Shown here piece by piece: positions 9,209-17,705 of a stretch of 64,000 bases of DNA. The stretch comes from Burkholderia sp. PAMC 26561 (GTDB taxonomy: Bacteria; Pseudomonadota; Gammaproteobacteria; Burkholderiales; Burkholderiaceae). A model generated the notes under the pieces. It saw nothing but the letters and a program-made list of their open reading frames with translations, was not told the origin of the DNA and ran no database searches. Location of the stretch: the NCBI RefSeq assembly GCF_001557535.2, contig NZ_CP014310.1:496001-560000 (forward strand), in the 5' to 3' direction. Positions within the stretch are counted from its first letter, which is position 1; each line of letters opens with the position of its first letter. The translations under genes were made by a program, and so were the position numbers.

Positions 9209-9224
9209 ATGCGTTAAAACGCAT
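9209..9224. promoter_or_regulatory. Palindrome ATGCGTTAAAACGCAT before porin
   Basis: Arms ATGCGTT and AACGCAT are perfect complements separated by AA. A TTGACA box lies at 9200-9205, just upstream, so the palindrome sits where a repressor would block a porin promoter. No second copy was found in this window. Confidence 0.45.
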
Positions 9225-9277
9225 TCCAAAGATCAACAAACACTTTATAACATCTCAGTTTGGATGGAGATCCATCA

Positions 9278-10504
9278 ATGAAAAAAACCTTTATTTCATC
9301 AGTAGTACTTATATTTACTGCAAACTGCGCCTCAGCGCAAAACAACGTGACGCTTTATGGGGTCATCGATAGCGGAGTCAACTATACGAACAATGTGCAA
9401 ACATCGAGAACCGCATCTGGGCTGAAAGGATCCAAGCAATTTGCAATGATTGAAGGCGGCTCAGCAGGATTGCAGGGTAGCCGATGGGGTTTGAAAGGCG
9501 TCGAGGATTTGGGCGGAGGTATGAAGGCGATATTTCTGCTCGAGAATGGGTTTTACAGCAACAACGGAACGTTGAACCAAGGGGGAGCGGAGTTCGGCCG
9601 TCAGGCATTTGTCGGTTTATCGACTCCCTATGGCACCGTCACCCTCGGTCGGCAGTACGATCCTGTGGTCGATTTCTTTGGGCCGTATCTTGCCGCGCCA
9701 CAGTGGGGCGGCTACATGGCGTCGCACCCGAGCGATATTGATAACGGCCTGAATAGCCGCCGAATCAACAACGCAATCAAATACAAGAGCGCTACGTATA
9801 GCGGGCTAACGTTCGAGGCGATGATGAATCTTGGCGGAACGGCCGGGTCGTTCTCGAATAACTGGATTTGGGGCGGAGGCGCTGGCTATGTCAACGGTCC
9901 ATTCTCGGTTGGTGCGGGGTACCTCAATATACGTAACCCGAACACCTCGTTCTTCGGTGCGAATCCGAATGCCGGCCCCGCTACGACCAACAATCTTGGA
10001 AGCTTCGGATCGGTAACGGGCCCTGAAAGCAATCCCGTTTTTGCAGGCTACGCATCGGCCAACCACCTCGAGATCGTAGGTGCCGCCACCGGAGTTACGC
10101 TCGGAGACCTGAACGTCAATCTTGCATATTCCAATACCCGCTTCGAGAATCTTGGTTCGCCGTCGGGTCCGAACACGCTCCGCTATAAAGGCACCGCCAG
10201 CTTTAACAACGCCGAGATTAACGCCAAGTATCAGTTTACGCCTGCGCTCGTCGTTGGGACCGCCTACGACTACACCCGTGGAGGCGGAGCCGGAGGCCGG
10301 GACAGTTCAACGTATCAATTGTTCAGTGCCGGCGTCGATTATTTCCTTTCCAAGCGAACCGACCTTTACACCGTAGCGGTGTTCGAGAAAGCGACCGGTA
10401 CCGATTCACTTGGGCAGCCTGCAGTCGCACAGATCACCGGGCTTACTCCCTCAGCCACTGACAAGCAAGTATCGCTTCGTATTGGCATCCGTCATAAATT
10501 CTGA
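9278..10504 (+). CDS. Outer-membrane porin (Burkholderia OmpC-like)
   Basis: A 408-residue general porin. The N-terminal signal peptide KKTFISSVVLIFTANCASA is followed by QNNVTLYGVIDSGVNY, the standard opening of this 16-stranded trimeric barrel family. The constriction-side motif GSRWGLKGVEDLGGGMKAIF and the eyelet segment FVGLSTPYGTVTLGRQYD are present. It ends in ...RIGIRHKF, the outer-membrane insertion signal with a terminal phenylalanine. The ATG at 9278 has GGAG upstream; the frame opens slightly earlier. It closes the aconitase/lactonase/permease cluster and presumably admits that substrate. Confidence 0.92.
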   Translation: MKKTFISSVVLIFTANCASAQNNVTLYGVIDSGVNYTNNVQTSRTASGLKGSKQFAMIEGGSAGLQGSRWGLKGVEDLGGGMKAIFLLENGFYSNNGTLNQGGAEFGRQAFVGLSTPYGTVTLGRQYDPVVDFFGPYLAAPQWGGYMASHPSDIDNGLNSRRINNAIKYKSATYSGLTFEAMMNLGGTAGSFSNNWIWGGGAGYVNGPFSVGAGYLNIRNPNTSFFGANPNAGPATTNNLGSFGSVTGPESNPVFAGYASANHLEIVGAATGVTLGDLNVNLAYSNTRFENLGSPSGPNTLRYKGTASFNNAEINAKYQFTPALVVGTAYDYTRGGGAGGRDSSTYQLFSAGVDYFLSKRTDLYTVAVFEKATGTDSLGQPAVAQITGLTPSATDKQVSLRIGIRHKF

Positions 10505-11091
10505 TGCGGGTCGTTGCTCCTCGACGTTTTCGTCGCTCGCGCGAAAAAAACGTAAGAATTTCACAGCGCTGTGACGGCTTTGGGCGAACATGGAGCTTGC
10601 CGTCGCCGTTCTGCAAGCGAACAATCGAAGCTTCAGGGTAAACTTCTCAGAACATTGAGACCGCAGCGCCGCAGTTATCGTTAGGATGCCGAAGTTATAA
10701 TGTTATTTATGTAAGCTGAGTAACCCGTTCCTCTCCTCGTTCACGTGGATTCGCCAGCCCGCAGCGATGCGAGCCCAAGTAACGGCGTTCGAATCGAGAG
10801 ACGTGGGTAGGCAATTTGACCGGGGAAAATGTGCCAATCACGTTCTTTCAGATCCCCACGCCCAATGTTATCGAGTCGGCACAGCCTGGCGTCGATCTTG
10901 TCGGTCGCGTTCCGCTTACTGTCGGTGGCCGCTTTGGTCACTATGGTTTGAAGTGTGCGCTCCACGCCACGCCAGCCGTGCGCGCTGTTCGAACACTTCC
11001 TGTTCGAGCTTCGTCACAGGGGCGGCGTTGTAATGGTCGATCAACGCCTTTATCAGCCTTCCTCGGTATTCGGATTGGTAAAGGCTGGGCG
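10505..11091. other. Gap between porin and IS30: no gene supported
   Basis: About 590 bp without a convincing gene. A minus-strand frame at 10916-11110 (64 residues, opening MHFDLRPPSLYQSEYRG) has protein-like composition but matches nothing I know and runs out near the IS30 end. It may be the tail of a gene cut by that insertion. Confidence 0.4.
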
Positions 11092-12184
11092 GTCTCAAGT
11101 CGAAGTGCAACAGCTAGGTTAATGTTTAGATGACGTTGCTAGATCCGCTGCTTGTAGCGTCGCGGCGAATACCTCGAAGGGAGAATGAAACGCATGTGTG
11201 GCACGAGGTCGGTTGTTCAAGCTGTCGGCAATGATGTCGAGGTCTGCCTGACTATGCACGGAAAGATCGGTGCCTTTGGGCAAATACTCGCGCAACAGGC
11301 CATTGGTATTTTCACAAGTTCCGCGCTGCCACGGGCTATGTGGATCGCAAAAATAGACGTTCACGCCAGTTTGAGCGGCAAGTTCTTGATGTCGTGAGAG
11401 TTCACGCCCCTGGTCGTAAGTGAAGCTTTGACGCAAGTGTTCGGGAATCGAGTTGAGCTTGGCCGAGAAGCCGGCCAGTGCAGATTCGGCTGTGGCATCG
11501 TGCATCTTGGCCAGCAGTACCAGACGGCTTGTTCTCTCCACCAACACGCCAACTGAGGAGCGATTGCCTTCGCCTTTGATGAAGTCGCCCTCCCAGTGCC
11601 CGGGCATCACGCGATCCTCGACTTCAGGTGGGCGCACGTGAATGCTGACCATATTGGGAATTTGCCAGCGGCGATCATTACGCCGCGTGCGCGACATACG
11701 GGCGCGGTGAGCACGACGCAAACAAGCAATGAGTTGGCGCCGTAATTCTCCGCCTGGGTGAGCGTAGATGGTCGTGTAAATCGTTTCGTGCGAGACCTGC
11801 AAAGTTGGATCGGTCGGAAACATACGCTTGAGAACTCCAGAGATTTGCTGAGGTGACCAACGCCACTCGAGCAGCGTGAGGACGACCCTCCAGCAGGCGC
11901 TGTGAGGCCCAAGCTTGGGCGTGGTGACCGTGTCCGCTCGTCGGGCCGAACTGAGCGCGTGCGCCGCCGCTGGGACATAACCGAGCACAGAGCTATTGCG
12001 CCTCAGTTCACGGCTGAGGGTAGAGGCTGAGCGTCCGAGTATGCGGGCCATGGCCCGGATACTCGAGCCCCGTTGACGCAGGCTCGCGATCTCTAGACGT
12101 TCCTCGGCTTGCAACTGCTCGTACTGATTCGCTTTGTGCATTACAACACCTTATACGCTTTGGTGTTGCGCTTCAGTTTTGAGC
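11092..12184 (-). mobile_element. IS30-family insertion sequence
   Basis: An element of about 1.09 kb. Imperfect inverted ends share GAAG(T/C)GCAACA: left end near 11093-11113 (TCTCAAGTCGAAGTGCAACA), right end near 12163-12184. The length and a single transposase gene are standard for IS30. No clear target duplication could be read, so the exact end bases are uncertain by a few nucleotides. Confidence 0.75.
11119..12141 (-). CDS. IS30-family transposase
   Basis: A 340-residue transposase. The N-terminal helix-turn-helix reads LRQRGSSIRAMARILGRSASTLSRELRRNS, as in IS30. The middle has SHETIYTTIYAHPGGELRRQL. The DDE catalytic core includes GHWEGDFIKG (first Asp), TYDQGRELSRHQELA (second Asp) and DPHSPWQRGTCENTNGLLREYLPKGTD (Glu), written here in pieces. 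The frame is intact and full length, so the element is probably mobile. Confidence 0.93.
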   Translation of the reverse strand: MHKANQYEQLQAEERLEIASLRQRGSSIRAMARILGRSASTLSRELRRNSSVLGYVPAAAHALSSARRADTVTTPKLGPHSACWRVVLTLLEWRWSPQQISGVLKRMFPTDPTLQVSHETIYTTIYAHPGGELRRQLIACLRRAHRARMSRTRRNDRRWQIPNMVSIHVRPPEVEDRVMPGHWEGDFIKGEGNRSSVGVLVERTSRLVLLAKMHDATAESALAGFSAKLNSIPEHLRQSFTYDQGRELSRHQELAAQTGVNVYFCDPHSPWQRGTCENTNGLLREYLPKGTDLSVHSQADLDIIADSLNNRPRATHAFHSPFEVFAATLQAADLATSSKH

Positions 12185-12185
12185 C

Positions 12186-12560
12186 CGCCCTGCGTCCATG
12201 CCCTTGGGAATCTTGGCGCCGCTGCCTTCGACGCGCTCCGCGCAGAGTTGCGCGAGATCCCGGATGCTCATGTCAGCACCGAAGATCCTGACGTATTTGC
12301 GGTAGTCTCGATGATTGGATCCGCATAGCACATTTGGCGGTTTTCCCGACGAAGGCATCGAAAAACCATGATAAAGCGCGCGGCAGCACAGTCGCCCGAC
12401 GCGAACCACCTAAGCGCCGCCGTCCAGATGACCATAGGCGGCCCCTCCAGGGGTCGCCCAGTCCCGCCACAGCCCTGATCTAGCGCCACGTCAGATTTTC
12501 AGCGGGCGGGAGGGATGCCACGAGCGACGGTCTCATGCTGGAAGAAGTGCTTCAATCTGC
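12186..12560. other. Gap between IS30 and higBA: possible gene remnant
   Basis: No complete gene. On the minus strand a frame up to 12409 ends in a protein-like stretch (DYRKYVRIFGADMSIRDL and following). Its stop at 12173-12175 lies about 10 bp inside the IS30 right end, so it may be a gene truncated by the IS30 insertion. I do not recognise a family. Confidence 0.35.
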
Positions 12561-12594
12561 TTGAAGACATCCCAAAGTGGGATATAGTACTGTC
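12561..12594 (+). promoter_or_regulatory. higBA promoter with internal operator
   Basis: TTGAAG (12561-12566) and TATAGT (12583-12588) form a sigma-70 promoter with a 16-bp spacer. Between them lies a perfect inverted repeat, ATCCCA-aag-TGGGAT (12569-12583). This is where the HigA antitoxin would bind to repress its own operon. The HigB ATG begins only 6 nt after the -10 box, so the toxin message may be leaderless. Confidence 0.7.
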
Positions 12595-12888
12595 ATGCAC
12601 ATAATTTCCAAACCACCGCTCATAGCTTTCTGGACGAAGCACCCGGCCGCTGAGCCGCCGCTACGGGCTTGGCTCAGGGTCATGCAGGACAAGAATTTTA
12701 AGGATCTTAACGACCTGAAGACGACCTTCGGCGCGGCGGACTACGTGAAGCCGCATACGGTCTTTGACATCGGCGGGAACAAGTATCGACTGATCGCCGC
12801 GATTCACTACAACACGCACAAGGTATTTGTTCGAAACGTGTTGACGCATGCCGAATACGACACAGACAAATGGAAGGAGAAAAAGTGA
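12595..12888 (+). CDS. higB: HigB-family toxin (mRNA interferase)
   Basis: A 97-residue type II toxin of the RelE/HigB fold, expected to cut mRNA at the ribosome. Family marks are WLRVMQDKNFKDLNDLKTTF, the segment KPHTVFDIGGNKYRLIAAIHY and the end KVFVRNVLTHAEYDTDKW. The basic and tyrosine/histidine residues of the active face lie in these last two blocks. The toxin gene precedes the antitoxin gene, the normal order for higBA. The ATG at 12595 has no ribosome site and lies just after the -10 box. The stop codon overlaps the antitoxin ATG (TGATG). Confidence 0.9.
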   Translation: MHIISKPPLIAFWTKHPAAEPPLRAWLRVMQDKNFKDLNDLKTTFGAADYVKPHTVFDIGGNKYRLIAAIHYNTHKVFVRNVLTHAEYDTDKWKEKK

Positions 12889-13304
12889 TGAACGCCATTG
12901 CAGAACCAAGCGCCATCCTGAAGGCGTGGCTGCCATTCAAGGAACTGATCGGCAGTGCCACGGCCGTGCGCACTGCGGCCGATTACGATAAGGCCATCGC
13001 GTGCATCGACGAGCTGCTTAACGAAGTCGGCGACGACGAGGCGCATCCGCTCGCCGAAGTACTCGACCTGATCGCCACTCAGGTGAAAGCGTATGAAGAC
13101 GAACACGTTGAGATTCCCGACGCGGCGCCGCGCGAAGTGCTGCGATTCCTCATGGAACAGCAGAACCTGACGCAAGCCGACCTCGACGACTGCGCACCGC
13201 AAAACCGTATCTCGGAGATCCTGAGTGGCAAGCGCGTAATCAGTAAGGACGTAGCCAAGCGACTCGCGAAGCGCTTCCATGTTCACGCAGACATTTTCCT
13301 GTGA
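12888..13304 (+). CDS. higA: HigA-family antitoxin (XRE helix-turn-helix)
   Basis: A 138-residue antitoxin partner of HigB. The N-terminal half is helical, with repeated acidic segments (DYDKAIACIDELLNEVGDDEAHPLAEVLDLI). The C-terminal part is an XRE-type DNA-binding domain: VLRFLMEQQNLTQADL, then NRISEILSGKRVISKDVAKRLAKRF. It would neutralise HigB and bind the palindrome at 12569-12583. The start shares its first base with the higB stop codon, which implies coupled translation. Together with the flanking insertion sequences, the pair may stabilise this part of the replicon. Confidence 0.9.
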   Translation: MNAIAEPSAILKAWLPFKELIGSATAVRTAADYDKAIACIDELLNEVGDDEAHPLAEVLDLIATQVKAYEDEHVEIPDAAPREVLRFLMEQQNLTQADLDDCAPQNRISEILSGKRVISKDVAKRLAKRFHVHADIFL

Positions 13305-13573
13305 TCTGCCGTCTACAGGAGTCCACGCTTGGCATCCCGTACGAGCTTGGCACCGCGCAGGCCGATGCGTATTTCACGATACAGGATGAAGGAAAACTCA
13401 TCTGGCAGCGCGCTGCGGGAGACGGATGCGCAATTCGGCAATTCTCGAGTTGACCACGACGCCAGAGCTGCAAAGAAAAACACCCTGTTTTCCCAGAGAT
13501 ACGCTATTTTTTTGTAAGGGCTATCGAAACTAAAAGGGTAATCGTCCAGGCGTTTGATTCGACTTATTCGTAG
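13305..13573. other. Short gap with a 50-codon coding-like remnant
   Basis: A frame overlapping the higA stop reads ICRLQESTLGIPYELGTAQA and continues to a stop near 13453. The composition is protein-like but I recognise no family. It may be the tail of a gene once following higA. The rest is A+T-richer sequence next to an IS6 end. Confidence 0.3.
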
Positions 13574-14181
13574 GGCTCTGTCGCATTAAGCCGATCTGCT
13601 ATGGTGGTCGGCCCCGAGACGAACGATGTAACGAATGATTAAGACCCCGAATACCGCCGTGAGCAAGGCGCTCAAACGGCTGCACTATCCGCTGGACATA
13701 ATGTTGACTTGCGTGCGTTGGTACGTCGCCTACCCGTTGAGTCTGCGTCATCTGGAAGAAATGATGTCCGAGCGGGCAGTATCGGTCGACCATTCGACGG
13801 TGCACCGGTGGGCTATCAAGCTGCTGCCTGCGCTCGGGAAAGCGTTCGGGCCGCGCAAGCAAAAGGTTGGCAGGAGTTGGCGAATGGACGAGACCTACAT
13901 CAAGGTCAAGGGCGAATAGAAGTACTTGTACCGGGCCGTCGACAAAGCCGGCGACACAGTTGACCTCCTGTTCCGCGCCAAGCGGGACAAGGCTGCCGCT
14001 CGGCGCTATTTTGAAAAGGCGATCGCTGGAAACGGCGTACCGGACATGATAGCGAAAGGACAGGTGAAGAGTGACGGTGGACGCCATCGTTCAGTCGCCG
14101 AGCAGTTCTATGATCTTGCGAAATAAGCAATCCTCTCCGTTCCGTCCTGATTCTTCCGAATTTCCTTACTGCGACAGAACC
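13574..14181 (+). mobile_element. IS6-family element with internal deletion
   Basis: Both ends survive: GGCTCTGTCGCATTAAG at the left (13574-13590) and its near complement ending at 14181 (15 of 17 bases agree). The element is only 608 bp, about 200 bp short of a normal IS6 member, because the middle of the transposase gene is deleted. No 8-bp target duplication is visible. It is related to the element at 27686-28519. Confidence 0.8.
13635..14126 (+). pseudogene. IS6-family transposase, broken
   Basis: The N-terminal 94 codons read as an IS6/IS26-like transposase (ALKRLHYPLDIMLTCVRWYV, SVDHSTVHRWAIK, WRMDETYIKVKGE). A TAG then replaces the expected tryptophan codon of KGEWKYL. The frame continues as YLYRAVDKAGDTVDLLFRAK and RRYFEKAIAGNGVPDMI before a deletion removes the region with the last catalytic acid. 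It cannot make an active enzyme. Confidence 0.85.
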
Positions 14182-14188
14182 TATCGAA

Positions 14189-14286
14189 GAACATGGACGA
14201 AACGACTGGCTGGAGAGATTGCAGCAAGAGTTAAAGGCCAAGACTTATCGGCCTCAGCCCTTGCTGCGCGTATGGATCCCTAAAGC
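14189..14286 (+). pseudogene. Fragment of a group II intron reverse transcriptase
   Basis: Thirty-three codons in one frame read EHGRNDWLERLQQELKAKTY then RPQPLLRVWIPKA. This is the typical N-terminal block of group II intron-encoded reverse transcriptases, just before the PLGIPTIRD region. The frame is cut by the IS630 insertion at the TA at 14287. The continuation is not found on the other side of that element. Confidence 0.7.
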
Positions 14287-14288
14287 TA

Positions 14289-15397
14289 GTCCACTGCGTC
14301 GTTGAGTTGGCACCCCGTCTATGTTCAGATGTAGGGCATGGGAAAAATGAATCTGACTGATACCGAACGTGCGCAATTACTTTCAGCGGCACGCAGCCGA
14401 ACGGTGCGCGCGGCGGACGTGCGACGTGCAAAATTGATCTTGATGCTCGAGGACGGTGAATCGCGCGACGGGATCATGAGCGCACTGGGCTGCGACTCAC
14501 GTTTCATCGCACGTTGGTCGGGGCGCTTCCTCAACGAGCGACTGGCCGGCATGTACGCTCGCCACCCCGGGCGCGCTCCTGTGCAGCCGCCTGCCAAGTT
14601 GGAAGCGCGGGTACTCAGCCGCACCCTCAAGCACAAACCATCCGACGGTTCGACACACTGGAGCAGCTACAAGCTCGCAGCAGAACTGGGCGACGTGTCG
14701 GTCTCGGCCGTGCAGCGCATCTGGCGCAAACACGGCATCAAGCCGCAGCGTTTGGAACGACACATGGTCTCCAACGACCCGGACTTCGAGACCAAGGCGG
14801 CCGACGTGATCGGGCTGTATTTGAACCCGCCGGCGCACGCGGCGGTGTTCTGCGTGGATGAGAAGACCGCGATCCAGGCACTTGAGCGTAAGGACCGGAT
14901 GCTGCCGCTGTCGCCGGGACGCGCCGAGAGCCATGGCTTCGAATACAAACGCAACGGGACACTCAGCCTGTTCGCGGCGTTCAATACGGCGACCGGCGAG
15001 GTGCTGGGCAAGACGGCGTCGCGCCACACCAGCGAGCAGTTTGTGGCCTTTCTGACTGACGTCGTCGCCAGCCAGCCCAAACGTCGGGAAATCCACGTCA
15101 TTTGCGATAACGTGAGCAGCCAGAAGACGCAGCGGGTGGTCGAATTTCTCACCGCGCATCGCAACGTGCGCTTGCACTTCACGCCGACTTATTCTTCGTG
15201 GCTAAACCAGGTGGAAAACTGGTTCTCACGCATTCAGCCTGATGTGATCGGCGGCGTCTTCACTTCGGTGAAGGATCTGGATCGCAAACTGATGCGATAT
15301 ATCCGCGAGCACAATCAAAATCCGAAACCAATCAAATGGAAATATGACGATCCTTCCCGTCGAATTTGCCCGGTGCCAAGTCAATGACGCAGTGGAC
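14289..15397 (+). mobile_element. IS630-family insertion sequence, intact
   Basis: An 1109-bp element bounded by TA dinucleotides (14287-14288 and 15398-15399), the target always duplicated by IS630/Tc1 elements. The ends GTCCACTGCGTCGTTGAGTT (left) and the complement of the right end agree at all but two of the first 20 or so positions. It lies exactly between a group II intron fragment and a broken IS6 copy. Confidence 0.92.
14338..15387 (+). CDS. IS630-family transposase
   Basis: A 349-residue transposase. The N-terminal helix-turn-helix region (DGIMSALGCDSRFIARWSGRF) is followed by a second DNA-binding segment (LAAELGDVSVSAVQRIWRKHG). The DDE core has VFCVDEKTAIQALERKD (first Asp), IHVICDNVSSQKTQ (second Asp) and FTPTYSSWLNQVENWFSRI (Glu). 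The frame is complete and fills the element, so it is probably active. Confidence 0.93.
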   Translation: MGKMNLTDTERAQLLSAARSRTVRAADVRRAKLILMLEDGESRDGIMSALGCDSRFIARWSGRFLNERLAGMYARHPGRAPVQPPAKLEARVLSRTLKHKPSDGSTHWSSYKLAAELGDVSVSAVQRIWRKHGIKPQRLERHMVSNDPDFETKAADVIGLYLNPPAHAAVFCVDEKTAIQALERKDRMLPLSPGRAESHGFEYKRNGTLSLFAAFNTATGEVLGKTASRHTSEQFVAFLTDVVASQPKRREIHVICDNVSSQKTQRVVEFLTAHRNVRLHFTPTYSSWLNQVENWFSRIQPDVIGGVFTSVKDLDRKLMRYIREHNQNPKPIKWKYDDPSRRICPVPSQ

Positions 15398-15399
15398 TA

Positions 15400-16046
15400 G
15401 TGTGACGATTGGTCAGAAAGCGCTCGACGGATTTTGGGTGATTTCGGCGAATTCACGCGAAGCGACGAACGGAGCGGCGAGCTGTTTGCGATACAGTGAA
15501 GCGCTTAGCAGATGCCGCGCGAGCGCGAAGTGTTGACGAATCGGACCAAAGCACGAGAGATACTGCTGCGTGCGTTTCAGGTTGCTAAAGCCGCGCATGC
15601 GACGCTCGCGTTCGCGTTCGCGTGTAGGTTGATTGCTGTTTTCGGCTCGGTTATTAAGCCGGGCAGCCGCTTTGACGAATACATGCTTCACGCTCGCAAG
15701 CTCCGGGATCTCGGCTCTGTCGGCCGGTAGCTGCGTAACTGATCCGTGACGATCTTGCGTGGCACGGGGCTTGAGCGCAGCACGCGCTTGAAGAAGCGTT
15801 TGGCGGCGGCTTTATCACGCCGCTTCTGCACCAGGATGTCGAGTTCGGCGCCATGTTCGTCTACCGCACGCCACAACAGATACGGTTCACCTCGCAAGGT
15901 GACGAACATCTCGTCAAGGTGCCACATACTACCCGGCTTGCGTCGCACCGCTATTACTCGATGAGCAAAGCCTTTACCAAATTTGTCACTCCTGCATCGG
16001 ATCGTCTCGTATGACACGATCACGCGACAAACTGACAACGCCACTG
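15400..16046 (-). pseudogene. IS6-family element remnant, copy A
   Basis: Minus-strand remains of an IS6-family transposase. One frame reads IVSYETIRCRSDKFGKGFAH, then WHLDEMFVTLRGEPYLLWRA and DELDILVQKR-like sequence up to residue 110. A frameshift near 15690 leads into KHVFVKAAARLNNRAENSNQ and GPIRQHFALARHLL. The N-terminal third is missing: the putative end GGCGTTGTCAG near 16045 is joined almost directly to the IVSYETIR segment. The 3' end is cut by the IS630 TA site. It is nearly the same sequence as copy B at 25263-26090, in the opposite direction. Confidence 0.82.
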
Positions 16047-16119
16047 AACATGCTCCCTCTCACCTAGATAGGACACCTGCCGCAACAAATACGGGTGCCT
16101 GGGTCGAGCGGCAAAAAGG

Positions 16120-16836
16120 TCAATGGCTACCGCTCAGTTTATAACGGCTAGCGGGATGCCAAAGGGTGACATCACTCGCGATTTGTCCTAGAGCATTCGT
16201 CTGGCGACGTAGCACTAGACACGGTTCGCCGATCGGCATCATCAAGGCCTGCCTGACCATAGCGCTAGCCTTTCGCGCTGTCACCCAGTAATGCGCGCCT
16301 TGAGCGGGAGCAACGCGCATCATGTATTCATTGGGCGTTTCCATCTCAAAATTTTGATCTAAATAGTCTGGAAAGACGAGGCTATTGACGTACCGATCCT
16401 CAAGTTCAATCGGCACGTCATTCTCGAAATGCACGATGCGTGAATGGAACGCGGTGCCGAACTGCGGTAGCTCGAGCGTTTGCAACACTGCGGCGTCTTG
16501 AGTCGACTCAACAAGTAGGACCTTTGCGCGATGCACGTCGCCACGAGCGCGGATTTCGTCCGCGATACTGTGGATCTCGATCAATGTCGCTTGATGGCGA
16601 CGGTCGGCGACAAATGTTCCACGTCCGCGTACACGCGTCAGAAGATTCTCACTCACGAGTTCGCGTAACGCACGATGCACCGTCATTCGCGACAAGGAAA
16701 ATTCGCTCGCCAATGACAGCTCGGTCGGAATCATGTCATTTAAGCGCCACTGCCCCGTATCAATCATCTTTCGAACATAGTCCTTCAGTTGTTGATAGGC
16801 TGGAGCCGCCGTTGTCTCAATTTTTTCCGTATCCAT
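16120..16836 (-). CDS. HutC-like GntR-family regulator (UTRA domain)
   Basis: A regulator of about 238 residues. Residues 1-75 form a GntR winged helix (IPTELSLASEFSLSRMTVHR, then LLTRVRGRGTFVADRRH). The rest is the UTRA effector-binding domain (HSRIVHFENDVPIELEDRYV, MRVAPAQGAHYWVTARKASA), as in HutC. The frame opens at 16944, but the ATG at 16836 gives the usual HutC length. The upstream part then becomes leader containing TGCCTATACA, a near match to the operator found before three other units. It is therefore probably an autoregulated repressor of the ammonia-lyase-like/permease/porin cluster. Confidence 0.85.
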   Translation of the reverse strand: MDTEKIETTAAPAYQQLKDYVRKMIDTGQWRLNDMIPTELSLASEFSLSRMTVHRALRELVSENLLTRVRGRGTFVADRRHQATLIEIHSIADEIRARGDVHRAKVLLVESTQDAAVLQTLELPQFGTAFHSRIVHFENDVPIELEDRYVNSLVFPDYLDQNFEMETPNEYMMRVAPAQGAHYWVTARKASAMVRQALMMPIGEPCLVLRRQTNALGQIASDVTLWHPASRYKLSGSH

Positions 16837-16868
16837 ACGCTGACATCTTCCCGCGACCAAAGTGTGGA

Positions 16869-16879
16869 TTGTATAGGCA
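16869..16879 (-). promoter_or_regulatory. Putative HutC-type operator, autoregulatory
   Basis: TTGTATAGGCA on the plus strand differs by one base in the core from the complement (TGTATAGACA) of the operator found at 22546, 25228 and 26324. It lies 33 bp upstream of the chosen ATG of the HutC-like gene. Confidence 0.5.
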
Positions 16880-17093
16880 TTCGGCAGGGCTTTGTTCGGG
16901 AGGATCCGAGTTCCCGTCACGCATACCTGTTCGCCAATCGTCACTCGACGCGAATGAAGGTGGTGGTCTACGATGGGCTGGGTATCTGGCTTGCCTCACG
17001 GCGGCTGAACAAGGGTAAGCGTCAGCGGATCCCGTCTTGAATCTGGCATGCTCGAGTGTGAACGTGTTGCTTTCGTGAGAATGGGGCAATGTG

Positions 17094-17516
17094 ATGGAAG
17101 ACGAGAACATTAAGGCTGCAACGGCGATGGGCGCACGTCACCCACGGCAAAGTGAAGCGTTCTGGGGCGAAATGGTTACCACCTGGAAAGCGAGTGGGAT
17201 CGGCGCTCGTCGATTTTGCCGGGAACAGGGTCTTGCGCTAAGCACCTTCAGTCTGTGGCGCAAGAAACTTTCAAGCTCCATCAAGGAGACCAGGCAGCCG
17301 CTCTCGGTTACTGCGGATGCGGCATTCATCGTCTGCCAGTCTGGATGCTGAACTGGCGTCCCGAAGCCTTCCGTGGCAAGGCCCGCGGCTGACGCATCGC
17401 CGTCGCGTGACCAGATGACGCTCTCGCTCACGGGCGTCCGCATCGGACTGAGCGGCGTTCACGCCGAGCGCATCGTGCGATTTCTGCTCGGGCAGCTCGG
17501 AGGCGGCCAGTGCTGA
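17094..17516 (+). pseudogene. IS66-family TnpA, frameshifted
   Basis: The first 80 or so codons read as IS66 OrfA/TnpA (FWGEMVTTWKASGIGARRFC, GLALSTFSLWRKKL). The frame then closes early at 17351. The expected C-terminal end (LTLSLTGVRIGLSGVHAERI, then VRFLLGQLGGGQC) is found in another frame up to about 17515. One or more indels therefore inactivate it. It is the first gene of the IS66 tnpA-tnpB-tnpC unit. Confidence 0.8.
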
Positions 17517-17645
17517 TTGCCTCGGACGTTCGCGCGTACGTCTGTCTCGACCCGGTAGACATGCGCAAGGCAATTGACGGGCTGTCGTATCTCGTCGAGC
17601 CGTTGCTTGCCCAGAGGCCTGCATCGGGCAACCTGTTGTCTTCGT
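17510..17645 (+). pseudogene. IS66-family TnpB (Orf2), truncated
   Basis: The first 45 codons match IS66 Orf2 exactly in style (MLIASDVRAYVCLDPVDMRK, AIDGLSYLVEPLL). The sequence then shifts frame and runs into unrelated sequence. No tnpC is present. The overlap with the tnpA end is the normal IS66 arrangement. Confidence 0.8.
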
Positions 17646-17705
17646 TGCGCGCGACCGCTCCAAAGGGGTCTGATTTCGGTGCAAATCAACAGTCGATGCG
17701 ATTGC

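Noticed and set aside
10720..10745. GTAACC as another ECF -35 box.
   Set aside because: At the 16-bp distance the sequence is CACG, not CGAA, and no gene follows.
13566..14189. 8-bp target duplication around the first IS6 element.
   Set aside because: The flanks (ATTCGTAG and TATCGAAG) are similar but not identical, so no duplication can be claimed.
14497..15177. A 226-codon minus-strand frame over the IS630 transposase.
   Set aside because: It is antisense to an intact transposase, with no motifs of its own and no ribosome site.
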